From NCBI GenBank assembly GCA_951804985.1, contig OX638131.1, forward strand, positions 103,436,464 through 103,500,463: a DNA stretch of 64,000 nucleotides, read 5' to 3'. The position numbers and the translations under genes were made by a program. Source of the stretch: Dryomyza anilis. Taxonomy: Eukaryota > Arthropoda > Insecta > Diptera > Dryomyzidae. Within the stretch, counting starts at the first letter, position 1, and each line of letters begins with the position of its first letter. Below the pieces are notes generated by a model, which saw only the letters and a program-made list of their open reading frames with translations, ran no database searches and had not been told where the DNA came from. Shown one piece after another: positions 37,501 to 46,463 of this stretch.

Positions 37501-38024
37501 ACGAAACAAGCGCAGCAGAAACTGCAGGAATAGCAACAGCAGAAGCAACAGAAAAAGAAGCTGCTGCAGCCCTAGTAGGAGCAGCGCAACTTTTGTCAGA
37601 AACAGCACCAGTTGCAGAAATCTCTGCTGAAGATTTGCCTGATGTCGAAGCAACAGGATCACCTTCGACATCAGCAGCATGTCGCGCTTCGTCTCCGACG
37701 CTACATCCTTTGCAATTGTTGCAAAATCCAGAATCTCTTGCATTTTGGAAGGATATGTTGGTGCGTCATGGTGGCACCGCATTGGAACCGCACTTTCATT
37801 ACGATCCGGAGATTTTGTTGCAGGCATCGGCTCGTCGTCGCATTGAGGTCAAAATGGCAGTGCTGCTGGAGATTATTAAATCGCCGACGGTTGATATTGG
37901 CAAAATGCCGGAGCTGCGAGAGTCGCGCATGGACGTTGCCATTGCGTTTGATTTTCTTTTGGAGCTGAAAGGCGCTGGCATGATTACGCTATCGGCCGAT
38001 GGACGTAAAGCATCATTGACATAG
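22418..38024 (+). CDS. solo: solo, meiotic cohesion protein made from the vasa locus
   Basis: Join 22418-22588, 24330-24489, (24585-24674 optional), 29732-31016, 36701-38024; 2940 nt, 979 aa, or 1009 aa with exon 3. Phases fit at every junction: exon 2 or 3 leaves 1 nt, 29732 supplies the next two (GAA); 31016 leaves TG and 36701 supplies C (TGC); no stop appears until TAG at 38022. In Drosophila, solo shares its 5' vasa exons and has its own exons inside a vasa intron; it is needed for centromere cohesion and for loading SMC1 in meiosis. The unique part is Ser/Ala/Gln-rich with basic clusters (AKRRRL, KRKKRR). The last ~75 residues resemble a kleisin winged helix. The identity rests on position, exon sharing and length rather than on sequence recall. 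Confidence 0.85.
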
Positions 38025-41000
38025 ATTTATGAAATATTCAAACATAGAGGAGTTTCGGGGGAGATTTAAGAAATTTTTAATACATTTATTTTGAGAATTC
38101 AACCTATTGAATTTCAACATATTGAAATTTAACCTATTATATTTTGACGTCTATTAGACAATTTTGCGGAATAGCACTTTATTATTTCGAGCGCTGTATT
38201 TAAAAAAAGTTTTTGTCTTTTCATTTTTAGTATTTTCAATGTTTCTTAATATTTACAGTTTTAATGATTTTTTAATTTTTTATATCTTTGTAATTATATT
38301 TTATGTAATTATTCGAGACTTTTTTGTATTTAAAATTGTTTTTTTTTTGAAGTTCTTTGTATTTTTTTTGTTATTATTTTTATTTTTTAGTTCTGTTTAT
38401 ACAGATGATTTTTTTTATATATATATGATTTTTTTTTTTATATATATGAATTGTTTTTTTTTTTAGTTTTTTAATATTATTTGTAATACTTTTCATATAA
38501 ATTTTTTGTTTAATTAAAATTGTAAAATACTTTTCATGTAAATGTTTTCTTTAATTAAAATTGTAAAAATATTAATTACTTATTTTAGTAAGTATTCATT
38601 AAAAATACAAATTAATTAAATGAATTTAAAAGAAAAACGTTTAATCCTTGATCGAATTTTGAATTTTAATCTTTCAACGCCCATTGTTCCCGAAATAACC
38701 TATTTTTCGTGGTTTATTGCATTCAAGTTTTTGTTGTTTAAATACTTCAATGTCTAAAGACTTCAATGTGTAAAATGTGGAAGTATTCTTTAGCACAATG
38801 CCCTATAGAATTTTAATATAATTGAATTATGGAAATTTCAGCAATTTAATTTGTATGGATATGAAATTAAAATTTTTCCAACATGTTTTGGGGATATTTT
38901 CATTCAATTGTTAATGTTGTAAAGAATATTTTTTTTTAAATTTATATATTGGAAAAAATTCTTTAATATTTTGGTGCTTTAACGTTAATGGGTTAAACAG
39001 CCAATTATTGTTAAAAATATCTATAAATCAAAATAAAATCGAAAATATATTTTTAATTCATTGTACAGGTTTTGGCGATGATAACGGCGGCGGTGGTGAA
39101 CGTCGCAATGGTTTTGGCGGCCGTGGTCGCGGACGTGGTGGTCGCGGTGGTGGTGGCGGCGGCGATCGTGAAGGAGGAGGTGGTAGGCGAAATGGCGATT
39201 TCAATAATAACAAGGGTGAAGATGGCGAAGGTGGTGGCGATGGTGAGGAGCAACAAAAGCCACGCGAATTTTATATACCTCCTGAGCCGACTGACAACGA
39301 GGAGGAGATCTTTGGTGGCGGCATTTCGAGTGGCTTGAACTTCTCCAAATACGATAATATACCAGTGAAGGTAGGATTTTATTTTTATGGATAATTATAA
39401 AAACAGTTACTATACTTACATTTTGTACTCAAACAAAGAAGAAAATAGTTTAGAAAAATTATGTTCAAAATTATGTTCCAAATTATGAGACAAATGATGA
39501 TAAAAAATGATGAAAATATTGTGAAAAAATACACTACACAACAGTCGAAAACTATTTTTGTATTATGTAAAGTAATTCACTGATTTTGAGAATACGGTTT
39601 ATAACATTTTTTATAGATAGGTTTATGAGATATCGGCCAATAACTTTTTTTAAAAGGTGGTCACATATTTGTAAATATCTTGCGTTTTAAATAACAAATG
39701 AAAGATAATTAAACACCCAATAAACATTTCTCACAACATTTTTAAATTGGTTTGCTAGTTTAGGAGAATTCGTTAGAAGAACTTTGAAAAAGTTTTGTTG
39801 TACAAAATTTTAAATCAAAAATTTAAAAAAATAAATTGAGAAAGTAAGAAGATACACAGTTTGTAATATTTCAAAATAAGATCACACTTGAATGAATAAA
39901 ATATATGATACATTGGAGGATACATTGATCAATTTGACTTATTTTCGAACTTAGAATTATTTTTCTACTAAAATATGTTGAAACTAAATTTTATCGTATT
40001 AGGAATAATATTTTTCAACTAACAGTGTTTATGAGGACAGACATACGGTCATATATCCATAGTTTTCTTTTATTTAGTGGGGCAGGTAGTACCAAAAGTT
40101 GGCGAAAACCTCAAATAGTGTTACTTTTTGAAAAATAAGTATGAGGATTAACGAATATTGTATGAAAATTTAATAATCAACATTAAGATGTATATTTTTA
40201 AAAGTGAGCGTGATACCTTCCATACAACTGAAATGATCAAATTAGTAAATGTTGGGAATTACGTGTGCTACAGTGATGCAATTTTATAGAAGAATGTTCT
40301 TCATTAATATAATGCAGTTCTCGAAATTTCATCTTTATTGGACAAGTGGGCGTGCTAACTCCCATATAATAAAATTGTTCAAAAGGTCTTATTTTGGAAA
40401 TAATTAGAGCTACAGTGATGAAACTTTGTAATATACAGTTTTTCGTTGATATAATTCACTTGTCCAAATTTCATCTTGATTGGATAAATGGGTGTGGTAC
40501 CTCCCATATAACCAAACATTGTTGAAATTGTTAATATTAGTATAAATGATCGGTCACTGAAATGTGAATAACTCCGAAAAGGCAAAAAAAAGGCAACATT
40601 TTCGTTACTGTATTGAAAAATATAATATGTGTACAAAGTAACAATATAATCAGTCTTGCCGAAGCGTGCCCGGAACGTTTTTGTTTTGATCTTTGTAAAT
40701 GAAACTTAATTAAAAAAAAAAATAATAATAAAAAAAGTGAATTTCAGTATTTTTGTATAAGTATGAACATTTTCTAAAACAGTACTATTGCAAACGCTTT
40801 ATAGATACTATATCGTCACTGTCACGCCAAAGGGGCGAATGTGCATTTTTAAAAATGTTGGGAAATCAAATTTTAATGTTTGAAGTGCTTTAAAAATTAG
40901 CAAAATTTATATTTTTTTCAATTTTTTCTGTTATTTTTGTTTATTCGTGAATTATTATAACGTATGTAAAATATCTTTGGATTTGACCAACTTACTGAAT

Positions 41001-44000
41001 TATAAATAAGGATTTAGTGAGGCTATATCCTGACCAAAACGCAAATATTTTTGTTTTTTTATGCTATAACTTTTTATTAGCGCAAAAAAGGATAGAGATG
41101 TAAAGGAATTAATTGTTTGTTTTTAAAGCACCTATCTATTGGCATCATTATTTAAAAATAGTTTGCTAAACATTATTTTGCCATTTGTTATTTGCAGGAA
41201 AAATGTTTGGCAAAAAAACGAAGAAATTGAAAATCCTTGTCATGCCAAAAGGGCGAATCTTCTTTTTCGCCATAACATTTATTGGTACGAGATAAAATAG
41301 TGCTGTAAAGGCATTTATTGTTTGTTTTTAAATCACCTATCGAGCTGCATCATTAATTAAAAATATTTTCTTGCAAATAACAAAAATTCGAAAAATTGAA
41401 AATCTTGTCATGCCAAAAGGGCGAATCTTTTCGCCATAACTATTTATTGGTACGAGATAAAATAGTAATGTAGAGGTATTAATTGTTTGTTTTTAAAGCA
41501 CCTATCGATCTGCATCATTATTTAATATTTTGCCAAACATATTTTCCTGCAAATAAAAAATAGCAAATTAATGTTTGGCAACATATTTTTAAATAATGAT
41601 GCCAATCGATAGGTTCTTTGAAAACAAACAGTAAATGCCTATACACCATAATTTTATCTCGGTATCAATAAAAAGTTATGGCGAAAAAAAAAGATATGGC
41701 GAAAGAGAAAGATGACGATATGTAGATGGCTACATTACAAAAATTGTTTTTATGGGTTTTAAAAAAAAAAATTTTGATCACAAATTTTACAATATTTTTT
41801 CTTGCAATTGTTGCGAAAAATTGTCTGTGTTTTGAGAGAGTGTGGGGAAAGGTTGTAAAGGGTTTTTCAAATGGGACGCTACAAAAGTAGTGCGACAGGG
41901 ACAGCAAACGACGCCATATTTCTTGCCGCTCTTTTGACATTTCTCTTCAGTAAGGTTTGCCATTTCATGATGGAAAGATATACAAATTCGAATTTCGGTA
42001 GCAAATATTAATAATTTCGACTCGTTGTTGGCTCGTATATCTTTCCATCATGAAATGGCAAACCTTACTGAAGAGAAATGTCAAAAGAGCGGCAAGAAAT
42101 ATGGCGTCGTTTGCTTTGTAGCGTCCCTGTTGAAAAACCCTTAAAATTTTTTGTAGCGCTCTTATTGAAAAATCCTATATATATGGCATAAATTGAGTGA
42201 TGTCAAATTGTTGGCAATTTAATTTACTAAAACAAAAAAAAAAAAAAAAAAAATAGTGCCTGAGGTATATTTGACTTTTGAGGTTTTTGTCAACTTTAGG
42301 TACTGGCTGGCCCAATGTGCGTCGTTTTCTTTGAAAGTTGTCAGGCTAATTTTGGAATATTACAAACTGTGCATCATCTCGCTTTCTTTAATTTTTCCAT
42401 TTTTTTTGTCCCAAATGCAACCATGATTTGAATTTTTGTCGAAAAAAGGCACTTTTTTCGAGTTCTATCGAATTCTCTTAACTGTCAATTTCAAAATATT
42501 GTAGAAATAATTCATCATCAGTTCTGAGGACTCAAATGAAGTGTTTCTTTTCGATTATATGAATGATATGCGATTATTCGTTTATACCTGCACGACGAGG
42601 GACGACCTTTCGTAATTTGTTCGTCATGTACCCACACGACTTTCAAATAATTAAAATAAAAGCTAAAAACAAAACATCAATACAGTTTGTGCAATATTTA
42701 GAGAACGAATTTTCAATACATAGTGTAGTAAAAATAAGATAAATAAACACGAATGTATTTAAAAACCAACAAAATGTAGTAGAACTACATTTTTTCAAAA
42801 CAGACATAAAATGTATTTAATTTACTACTTTATTTTTTTCGGTGTATATCCCCATAATTTAAAAAATTGATATAAAAGTATAAAAAATTATTAAAAAAAT
42901 TTTATAAAAAAAAAATGTATGAAAATGATGTATAAAATAAAAAAATAAAACAAAAAAGTGATAAATATAATAAAAAATATTATAAAAATGATGAATAAAA
43001 TGAAAAAAATATTAGAAACATGAAAAAAATATTAAAAAATTGTGAATAAAATAAAAAATATTAGAAACCTAATGAATAAAATAAAAAATATTAGAAACAT
43101 GATGAATAAAATAAAAAATATTAGAAAAAATGATGTATAAAATAAAAAAAAGTATTGTGATAAATTATGACAAAAATTATAAGAAAAAATGATGTTAAAA
43201 ATTATTATAAAAAGAAAAACAAAGAAAGATGAGTTAAATTATAAGAAAAACTGATTGCTGATTTTGAATGCATACCTGGAAATAAAGTTGCATAAATAAC
43301 TCCTTTAATAAAGTAGTTTTTATCAATGATTTAAATTAATAATTTATATTAATTAATAGAGATATTTATATTTTCATTAATACTTTACAAAAACTGATTT
43401 ATTATTTAAATGAAAACAAAATTAATATAATATATTTTCGTTTAGGTTTCTGGTGAAAATGCAGCCAAACCCATTAACTCTTTTGAGGAGGCCGGCCTCC
43501 GAGAAATTGTCATGTCGAACGTGAGCAAGTCGGGTTACAAGGTGCCCACGCCCATTCAAAAGACGGCGATACCAGTGATTTCGGATGGCAGAGATTTGAT
43601 GGCGTGTGCGCAGACGGGCTCTGGCAAAACGGTGTGTATTTTATAAAAAAAAACCTATTATTGAAGCACGTTGTAGTAGCGGATATTTGCATTCCGATAC
43701 AGATTTAGTTATTCTAAGATCCGAATGGAATTATAAATTTTCAAAAATTTTCGCACAGCCTTTTCTTTTTTTTTACATAAAACAGCTGATTTCAAAGTTA
43801 CCTTTCCGTGCCGTACGGCTTCTAGAATAGCTTAACATTCGAAACTTGAATTTCTGCAACGACGAGCTTCAGCATATGAGTGATAGACTTTGTGCTAATT
43901 ATTTTATTTTGTTTTTCACTTTAAAATTTAAACTTTAGGCTGCTTTTCTGCTGCCCATCATCAATAATTTGCTAAATGTCAGCTGTGACCTGAGCATTGG

Positions 44001-46463
44001 CAAACCGCAGGCGCTGATCGTCTCGCCAACGCGCGAATTGAGCATACAAATCTTTAATGAGGCACGCAAATTTGCGCTCGGCAGCTATCTCAAGATCAGC
44101 ATTGTCTATGGCGGCACCTCATCCAAACATCAGGGTGAAAATATAGCCAAAGGTTGTCACATACTCATCTGCACACCGGGACGTTTGCTGGATTTTGTCG
44201 AAAAAACTTTTATCTCATTTGAGGAGACACGTTTTGTGGTGCTTGACGAGGCGGATCGCATGCTGGACATGGGTTTCAAGGAGGCCGTCAACACCATTAT
44301 GAATCACGAGACAATGCGACCAATCAATGAGCGTCAGAATCTTATGTTTTCGGCAACATTCCCCGAGGAAATACAACTGTTGGCCGGTCAGTTTTTGAAT
44401 ACGTATATTTTTATTGCAATTGGTGTGGTGGGTGGTGCCTGCACGGATGTGCAGCAGAACATTTTCGAGGTGAAGAAGTTTCAGAAACGTGCCAAGTTGA
44501 TGGTGAGTTAGATGAATGGAGGACAATGGGCGAGACAAAAATGATTTTATATTTTGTGTATTTTAGGAAATACTACACGAGAACGCGGACGGCACCATTG
44601 TGTTTGTGGAGACAAAGCGTGGTGCTGACTTTTTGGCATCACTTTTGTCGGAAACCGAGTTTCCGACCACTTCCATACATGGCGATCGTTTGCAGCGACA
44701 GCGCGAGATGGCGCTGGCGGACTTTAAGTCGGGACAAATGAAGGTGTTGATTGCGACCTCGGTGGCTGCCAGAGGATTGGGTGCGTAGAAGAGTAGAACA
44801 AATTGATGTTGCTTTTAACTTTACAATTTAGAATTTTTGATTTAACAATTTTCAAATTTACAATTTTACATCACAGTTATGACTTAGAATTTACAACTTT
44901 ACTATTTTACAACTTAACGATTTTACATCTTTACAACTTAAAAATTTTACAACTTTACAATTTAAAAATTTTACAATTTTACAACTTAACAATTTTACAA
45001 CTTAACAATTTATAACTTTACAGTTTTGCAACTTTACAATTTTATAGCTTTACAATATTACAACTTTACGATCTTACAAGTTTATAACTTTTCAATTTTA
45101 TAACTTTACAATTTTACAACTTTACAATTTTACAATTTTACAACTTTACAATTTTAAATTTTACAACTTTACAATTTTACAACTTAACAATTTATAATTT
45201 TACAATTTTACAACTTTACAATTTTACTATTTGACAACTTTAAAATTTTACAACTTTACAATTTTACTATTTTACAACTTTACAATTTTACAACAATACA
45301 ATTTATCCTTTTACAATTTACAATTATACAATTTTACGATTTTATTTTACAATTTTACATCACAATTATTACTTTTACAATTTACAACTTTACTATTTTA
45401 CAACTTAACATTTTTACAATTTTACAACTTTACAATTTTACAACTTTACTATTTTTAACTTTACAGATTTGCAACTTTACAATTTTATAGCTTTACAATA
45501 TTACAACTTTACAATTTTACAATATTACAATTTGACAACTTTACAATCTTACAAGTTTACAACATTACAATTTTACAACTTTTCAATTTTACAACTTTAC
45601 AATTTTACAACTTTACAACTTAACAATTTATAACTTTACAATTTTACACCTTTACAATTTTACAACTTTACAATTTTACTATTTTACAACTTCAAAATTT
45701 TACAACTTTACAATTTTACAACTTTACAACTTTACAATTTTGCAACTTTACAATTTTACAACTTAACAATTTATAACTTTACAATTTTACAACATTACAA
45801 TTTTAGAACATTACAATTTATCCCTTTACAATTTTATAACAATACAATTTATCACTTTACAATTAACAATTTTACAACTTTATAACTTTACAATATTACA
45901 ACTTTACAATTTTACAAAATTACAATTTTACAATTTAATGATTTACAGATTTTTTGACATTTTGAAATTTTTTTTTTTTACAATTTTACAATTTTACTAC
46001 ACGACACATTGACAATTTTATGAATTTACAATTTTTATATTAAATTTATTTGTCTTTTGTGCAGACATCAAAAATATCAATCACGTCGTGAACTACGACA
46101 TGCCCAGCACCATTGACGAGTATGTGCATCGCATTGGCCGCACTGGTCGTGTCGGTAACAATGGCCGCGCCACCAGTTTTTTCGATCCAGAGAATGATGC
46201 TAACATTGCCTCTGAGCTGGTGCGCATTTTGGAGGGTGCCGGTCAAGAAGTGCCCGAATTTCTGATCAACCTAAAGGGTGGTGGCGGCGGCGGTTTCTCC
46301 AAATTCGGTGGACGCGATGTGCGGCGTGATATACAGGCAAGTAGAATGTTTCATATTATTCTTTATTTTACTTATTAAATATTTTTAATTACTCTAGTCG
46401 GATGACAATTTCATTACATCGTCTGGACCGGCCGCACTGGAACAGGACGAGGAATGGAACTAA
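22418..46463 (+). CDS. vas: vasa, DEAD-box RNA helicase of the germ line (9 coding exons)
   Basis: Join 22418-22588, 24330-24489, 24585-24674, 39069-39370, 43446-43631, 43939-44502, 44567-44780, 46065-46336, 46398-46463; 2025 nt, 674 aa (Drosophila Vasa is about 660). The N-terminal ~240 residues are RG/GG-rich. The helicase core is complete: Q motif GYKVPTPIQ (271-279), AQTGSGKT (296-303), PTREL (333-337), TPGRL (382-386), DEAD (406-409), SAT (441-443), ARGLD (559-563), HRIGRTGR (584-591). The C-terminus is acidic and ends EQDEEWN. Vasa is an ATP-dependent RNA helicase of germ plasm and nuage that acts in piRNA amplification, translation and pole-cell formation. All introns are GT-AG except the last (GC-AG). 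The start may instead be the ATG at 22559 (MSDWGDD, like the Drosophila N-terminus). Intron 3 hosts the solo exons. Confidence 0.96.
22605..24210 (+). repeat. AAAAATACTTAAATTAA array in vasa intron 1
   Basis: About 1.6 kb of 16-19-bp units of the form TACTTAAATTAAAAAAA, some 90 copies with length changes in the A run. Fills nearly the whole of the intron shared by vasa and solo. Confidence 0.95.
24330..24489 (+). CDS. vas: vasa/solo shared coding exon 2
   Basis: Acceptor TTTCACACAG; donor GTATTA (weak). Phase 0 in, phase 1 out. Encodes the first G/D/N-rich and RGG segment (GGGRGRGGGRG). The phase-1 end is what solo exon 29732 needs. Confidence 0.92.
24585..24674 (+). CDS. vas: vasa coding exon 3 (possibly also in solo)
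   Basis: 90 nt, acceptor TTTGTAG, donor GTGAGT, phase 1 at both ends, so it can be skipped or kept in either transcript without a frame change. Encodes GRGGGRGGYGDRNGGGGGYGDRNGDDN-type RGG sequence. Confidence 0.9.
24675..25390. other. vasa intron 3, first part, nothing recognised
   Basis: AT-rich intronic DNA without repeat or coding signal. Confidence 0.4.
25396..26655. mobile_element. ~1.26-kb near-palindromic fold-back element
   Basis: Starts GGGCCATTCCACACCAAATCGACC and ends in its inverse GTCGATTTGGTGTGGAATGGCCCCC. The arms stay mirrored through to a centre near 26025 (GGCGTCAGTTTCATCA at ~25968 against TGATAAAACTGACGCCATTTT at ~26075). Each arm is roughly 600 bp, imperfectly matched. 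No ORF. Lies in intron 3, within the solo primary transcript. Confidence 0.88.
26706..27150. repeat. two-copy tandem duplication, ~259-bp spacing
   Basis: 'TCTGGCAAACGCACAG' to 'ACAGATAGCTTTTGATACAAACTCC' appears twice (26714-26885 and 26973-27145). The open frames on both strands here follow the duplication. Confidence 0.75.
27151..27900. other. vasa intron 3, middle part, nothing recognised
   Basis: The 74-aa frame at 27581-27805 has no family features. Confidence 0.35.
27940..29520. repeat. ~44-bp minisatellite upstream of solo exon A
   Basis: Roughly 35 diverged units around 'TTTAAAAAGCAAAGAGCGAGAGTTTTTGAATCGCAACAGCA'. A higher-order duplication is visible: 28600-28800 and 29095-29290 share the same series (GACAGCATGTATAAAGCATAGACCGATAG). 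Minus-strand frames are repeat translations. Confidence 0.9.
29732..31016 (+). CDS. solo: solo-specific exon A
   Basis: Acceptor TTTCCTAG at 29724-29731; donor GTAGGC at 31017. 428 codons open. Begins ELQQAIDQYYRVKTNKYLKH and continues with a predicted helical segment (RETIETFMNAVDGCW...FREIVAICHYSDRAFEHLL), a glycine patch, acidic DDDDN, then S/A/Q-rich disorder. Without splicing it would end after ...NGFVLW at 31018-31020. Overlapping frames on both strands are shadows. Confidence 0.88.
31021..31322. other. solo intron, start
   Basis: AT-rich sequence after the solo exon A donor; no feature seen. Confidence 0.4.
31323..31494. mobile_element. MITE with CCCAGTAGTAAATTT ends, copy 2 (internally deleted)
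   Basis: 172 bp, same ends as 5408-5840 but inverted, lacking the middle ~260 bp. Lies in the solo intron. Confidence 0.8.
31562..33146. mobile_element. composite element with CCCAGCAGATTTTA inverted ends
   Basis: Left end CCCAGCAGATTTTA, right end TAAAATCTGCTGGG (perfect 14 bp). The inside has two ~220-bp direct repeats (around 32590-32800 and 32805-33020; AGAAGCGAACGTGGAACGACTTTTTATC...GAACCCAATG), and a fold-back element nested at 31605-31945. Non-autonomous; superfamily unclear. Confidence 0.65.
31605..31945. mobile_element. fold-back element, AAGGGTTTTTCAACAGGGACGC family, copy 2
   Basis: Arms AAAGGGTTTTTCAATAAAAGCGCTAC / GGGTTTTTCAACATGGACGC at the left and GCGTCCCATTTGAAAACCCTTT at the right, mirrored through ATTTCATGATGGAAAGA at ~31748 and ~31830. 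The 147-aa frame at 31540-31983 runs across it and is not a gene. Confidence 0.85.
33225..34480. repeat. GATTAGAGTAATAGAG 16-bp array in solo intron
   Basis: About 70 units of 15-17 bp (GATTAGAGAAATAGAG / GATTAGAGTAATAGAG). A ~460-bp higher-order repeat is visible: the series with 'GATGAGGGAATTAAAGAAATAGAGCATTAAAG' recurs at ~33727 and ~34075. Confidence 0.93.
34481..36700. other. solo intron, distal part, nothing recognised
   Basis: 2.2 kb of AT-rich DNA with no convincing repeat or coding signal; the frame at 35208-35399 is weak. Confidence 0.45.
36701..38024 (+). CDS. solo: solo-specific exon B (C-terminal)
   Basis: Acceptor TTTACAACAG. The frame is open from 36702, 96 nt before the first GTG. 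It encodes DSLSLEQAHQEKPQES, a mid-region with KRKKRRNVVGPLPQERHSPELN, an Ala/Glu-rich linker and the C-terminal domain with ESRMDVAIAFDFLLELK and GAGMITLS. Codon use is GC-richer than the surrounding intron. Stop TAG. Several minus-strand and offset frames over it are shadows. Confidence 0.88.
38025..39068. other. solo 3' UTR region and end of vasa intron 3
   Basis: No AATAAA is evident soon after the solo stop; ATTAAA at 38513-38518 is a possible weak signal. The T-rich 100-aa frame at 38164-38466 is an artefact. Confidence 0.4.
39069..39370 (+). CDS. vas: vasa coding exon 4
   Basis: Acceptor TTGTACAG, donor GTAGGA; phase 1 in, 0 out. Second RGG block (GGRGRGRGGRGGGGGG), then EEQQKPREFYIPPEPTDNE and the linker GLNFSKYDNIPVK, which leads into the helicase core as in other Vasa proteins. 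Confidence 0.95.
39371..40809. other. vasa intron 4, first part
   Basis: Intronic DNA; 40240-40520 contains a two-fold degenerate repeat ('AATTTCATCTTTATTGGACAAGTGGGCGTG' type). No gene. Confidence 0.4.
40810..41721. mobile_element. fold-back element, ATATCGTCACTGTCATGCC family, copy 2 (expanded)
   Basis: Same ends and arms as 11391-11967, but the centre is expanded: GTCATGCCAAAAGGGCGAATCTT and the 'GATAAAATAGT...GCACCTATCGATCTGCATCATTA' block occur two to three times in tandem (41235-41530). Lies in vasa intron 4. Confidence 0.82.
41868..42176. mobile_element. fold-back element, AAGGGTTTTTCAACAGGGACGC family, copy 3
   Basis: Left AAAGGGTTTTTCAAATGGGACGC, right GCGTCCCTGTTGAAAAACCCTT, followed by a second partial end (GTAGCGCTCTTATTGAAAAATCC). 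It reads through GTTGGCTCGTATATC without the insertion seen in copy 1, so it serves as the empty-site reference. Confidence 0.85.
42177..43445. other. vasa intron 4, last part
   Basis: 42,850-43,200 is a loose array of 'AATAAAATAAAAAATATTAGAAACATGATG'-type units; the rest is unremarkable. No gene. Confidence 0.55.
43446..43631 (+). CDS. vas: vasa coding exon 5
   Basis: 62 codons, phase 0 at both ends, donor GTGTGT. Encodes VSGENAAKPINSFEEAGL, the Q motif, and motif I, stopping exactly after AQTGSGKT. Confidence 0.96.
43632..43938. other. vasa intron 5
   Basis: 307-bp intron, GTGTGT...CTTTAG; nothing inside. Confidence 0.8.
43939..44502 (+). CDS. vas: vasa coding exon 6
   Basis: 188 codons, phase 0 at both ends. 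Motifs Ia, GG, Ib, II (VLDEADRMLDMGF) and III (SAT). Confidence 0.97.
44567..44780 (+). CDS. vas: vasa coding exon 7
   Basis: Start of RecA domain 2: IVFVETKRGAD, HGDRLQRQRE, VLIATSVAARGL. Donor GTGCGT, phase 1 out. Confidence 0.96.
44805..46000. repeat. CAATTTTACAACTTTA array in vasa intron 7
   Basis: About 70 units of 15-17 bp built on 'ACAATTTTACAACTTT', filling nearly all of the 1284-bp intron. Confidence 0.94.
46065..46336 (+). CDS. vas: vasa coding exon 8
   Basis: Acceptor TTGTGCAG. Completes ARGLD and holds DEYVHRIGRTGR and the glycine stretch KGGGGGGFSKFGGRDVR. Ends CAG followed by GCAAGT, a GC donor that alone keeps the frame into exon 9. Confidence 0.94.
46398..46463 (+). CDS. vas: vasa coding exon 9 (C-terminus)
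   Basis: Acceptor TTACTCTAG; 21 codons plus TAA. The acidic tail with terminal tryptophan (EQDEEWN) is typical of Vasa. Confidence 0.93.
   Translation, partial: SDDNFITSSGPAALEQDEEWN

Noticed and set aside
38164..38466. 100-aa F/I/V-rich frame resembling a membrane protein
   Set aside because: T-rich 3' UTR-like DNA after solo; composition follows base bias.
43606..43830. 74-aa frame in vasa intron 5
   Set aside because: Entirely intronic apart from its first codons; splice sites and frame place it outside the coding sequence.
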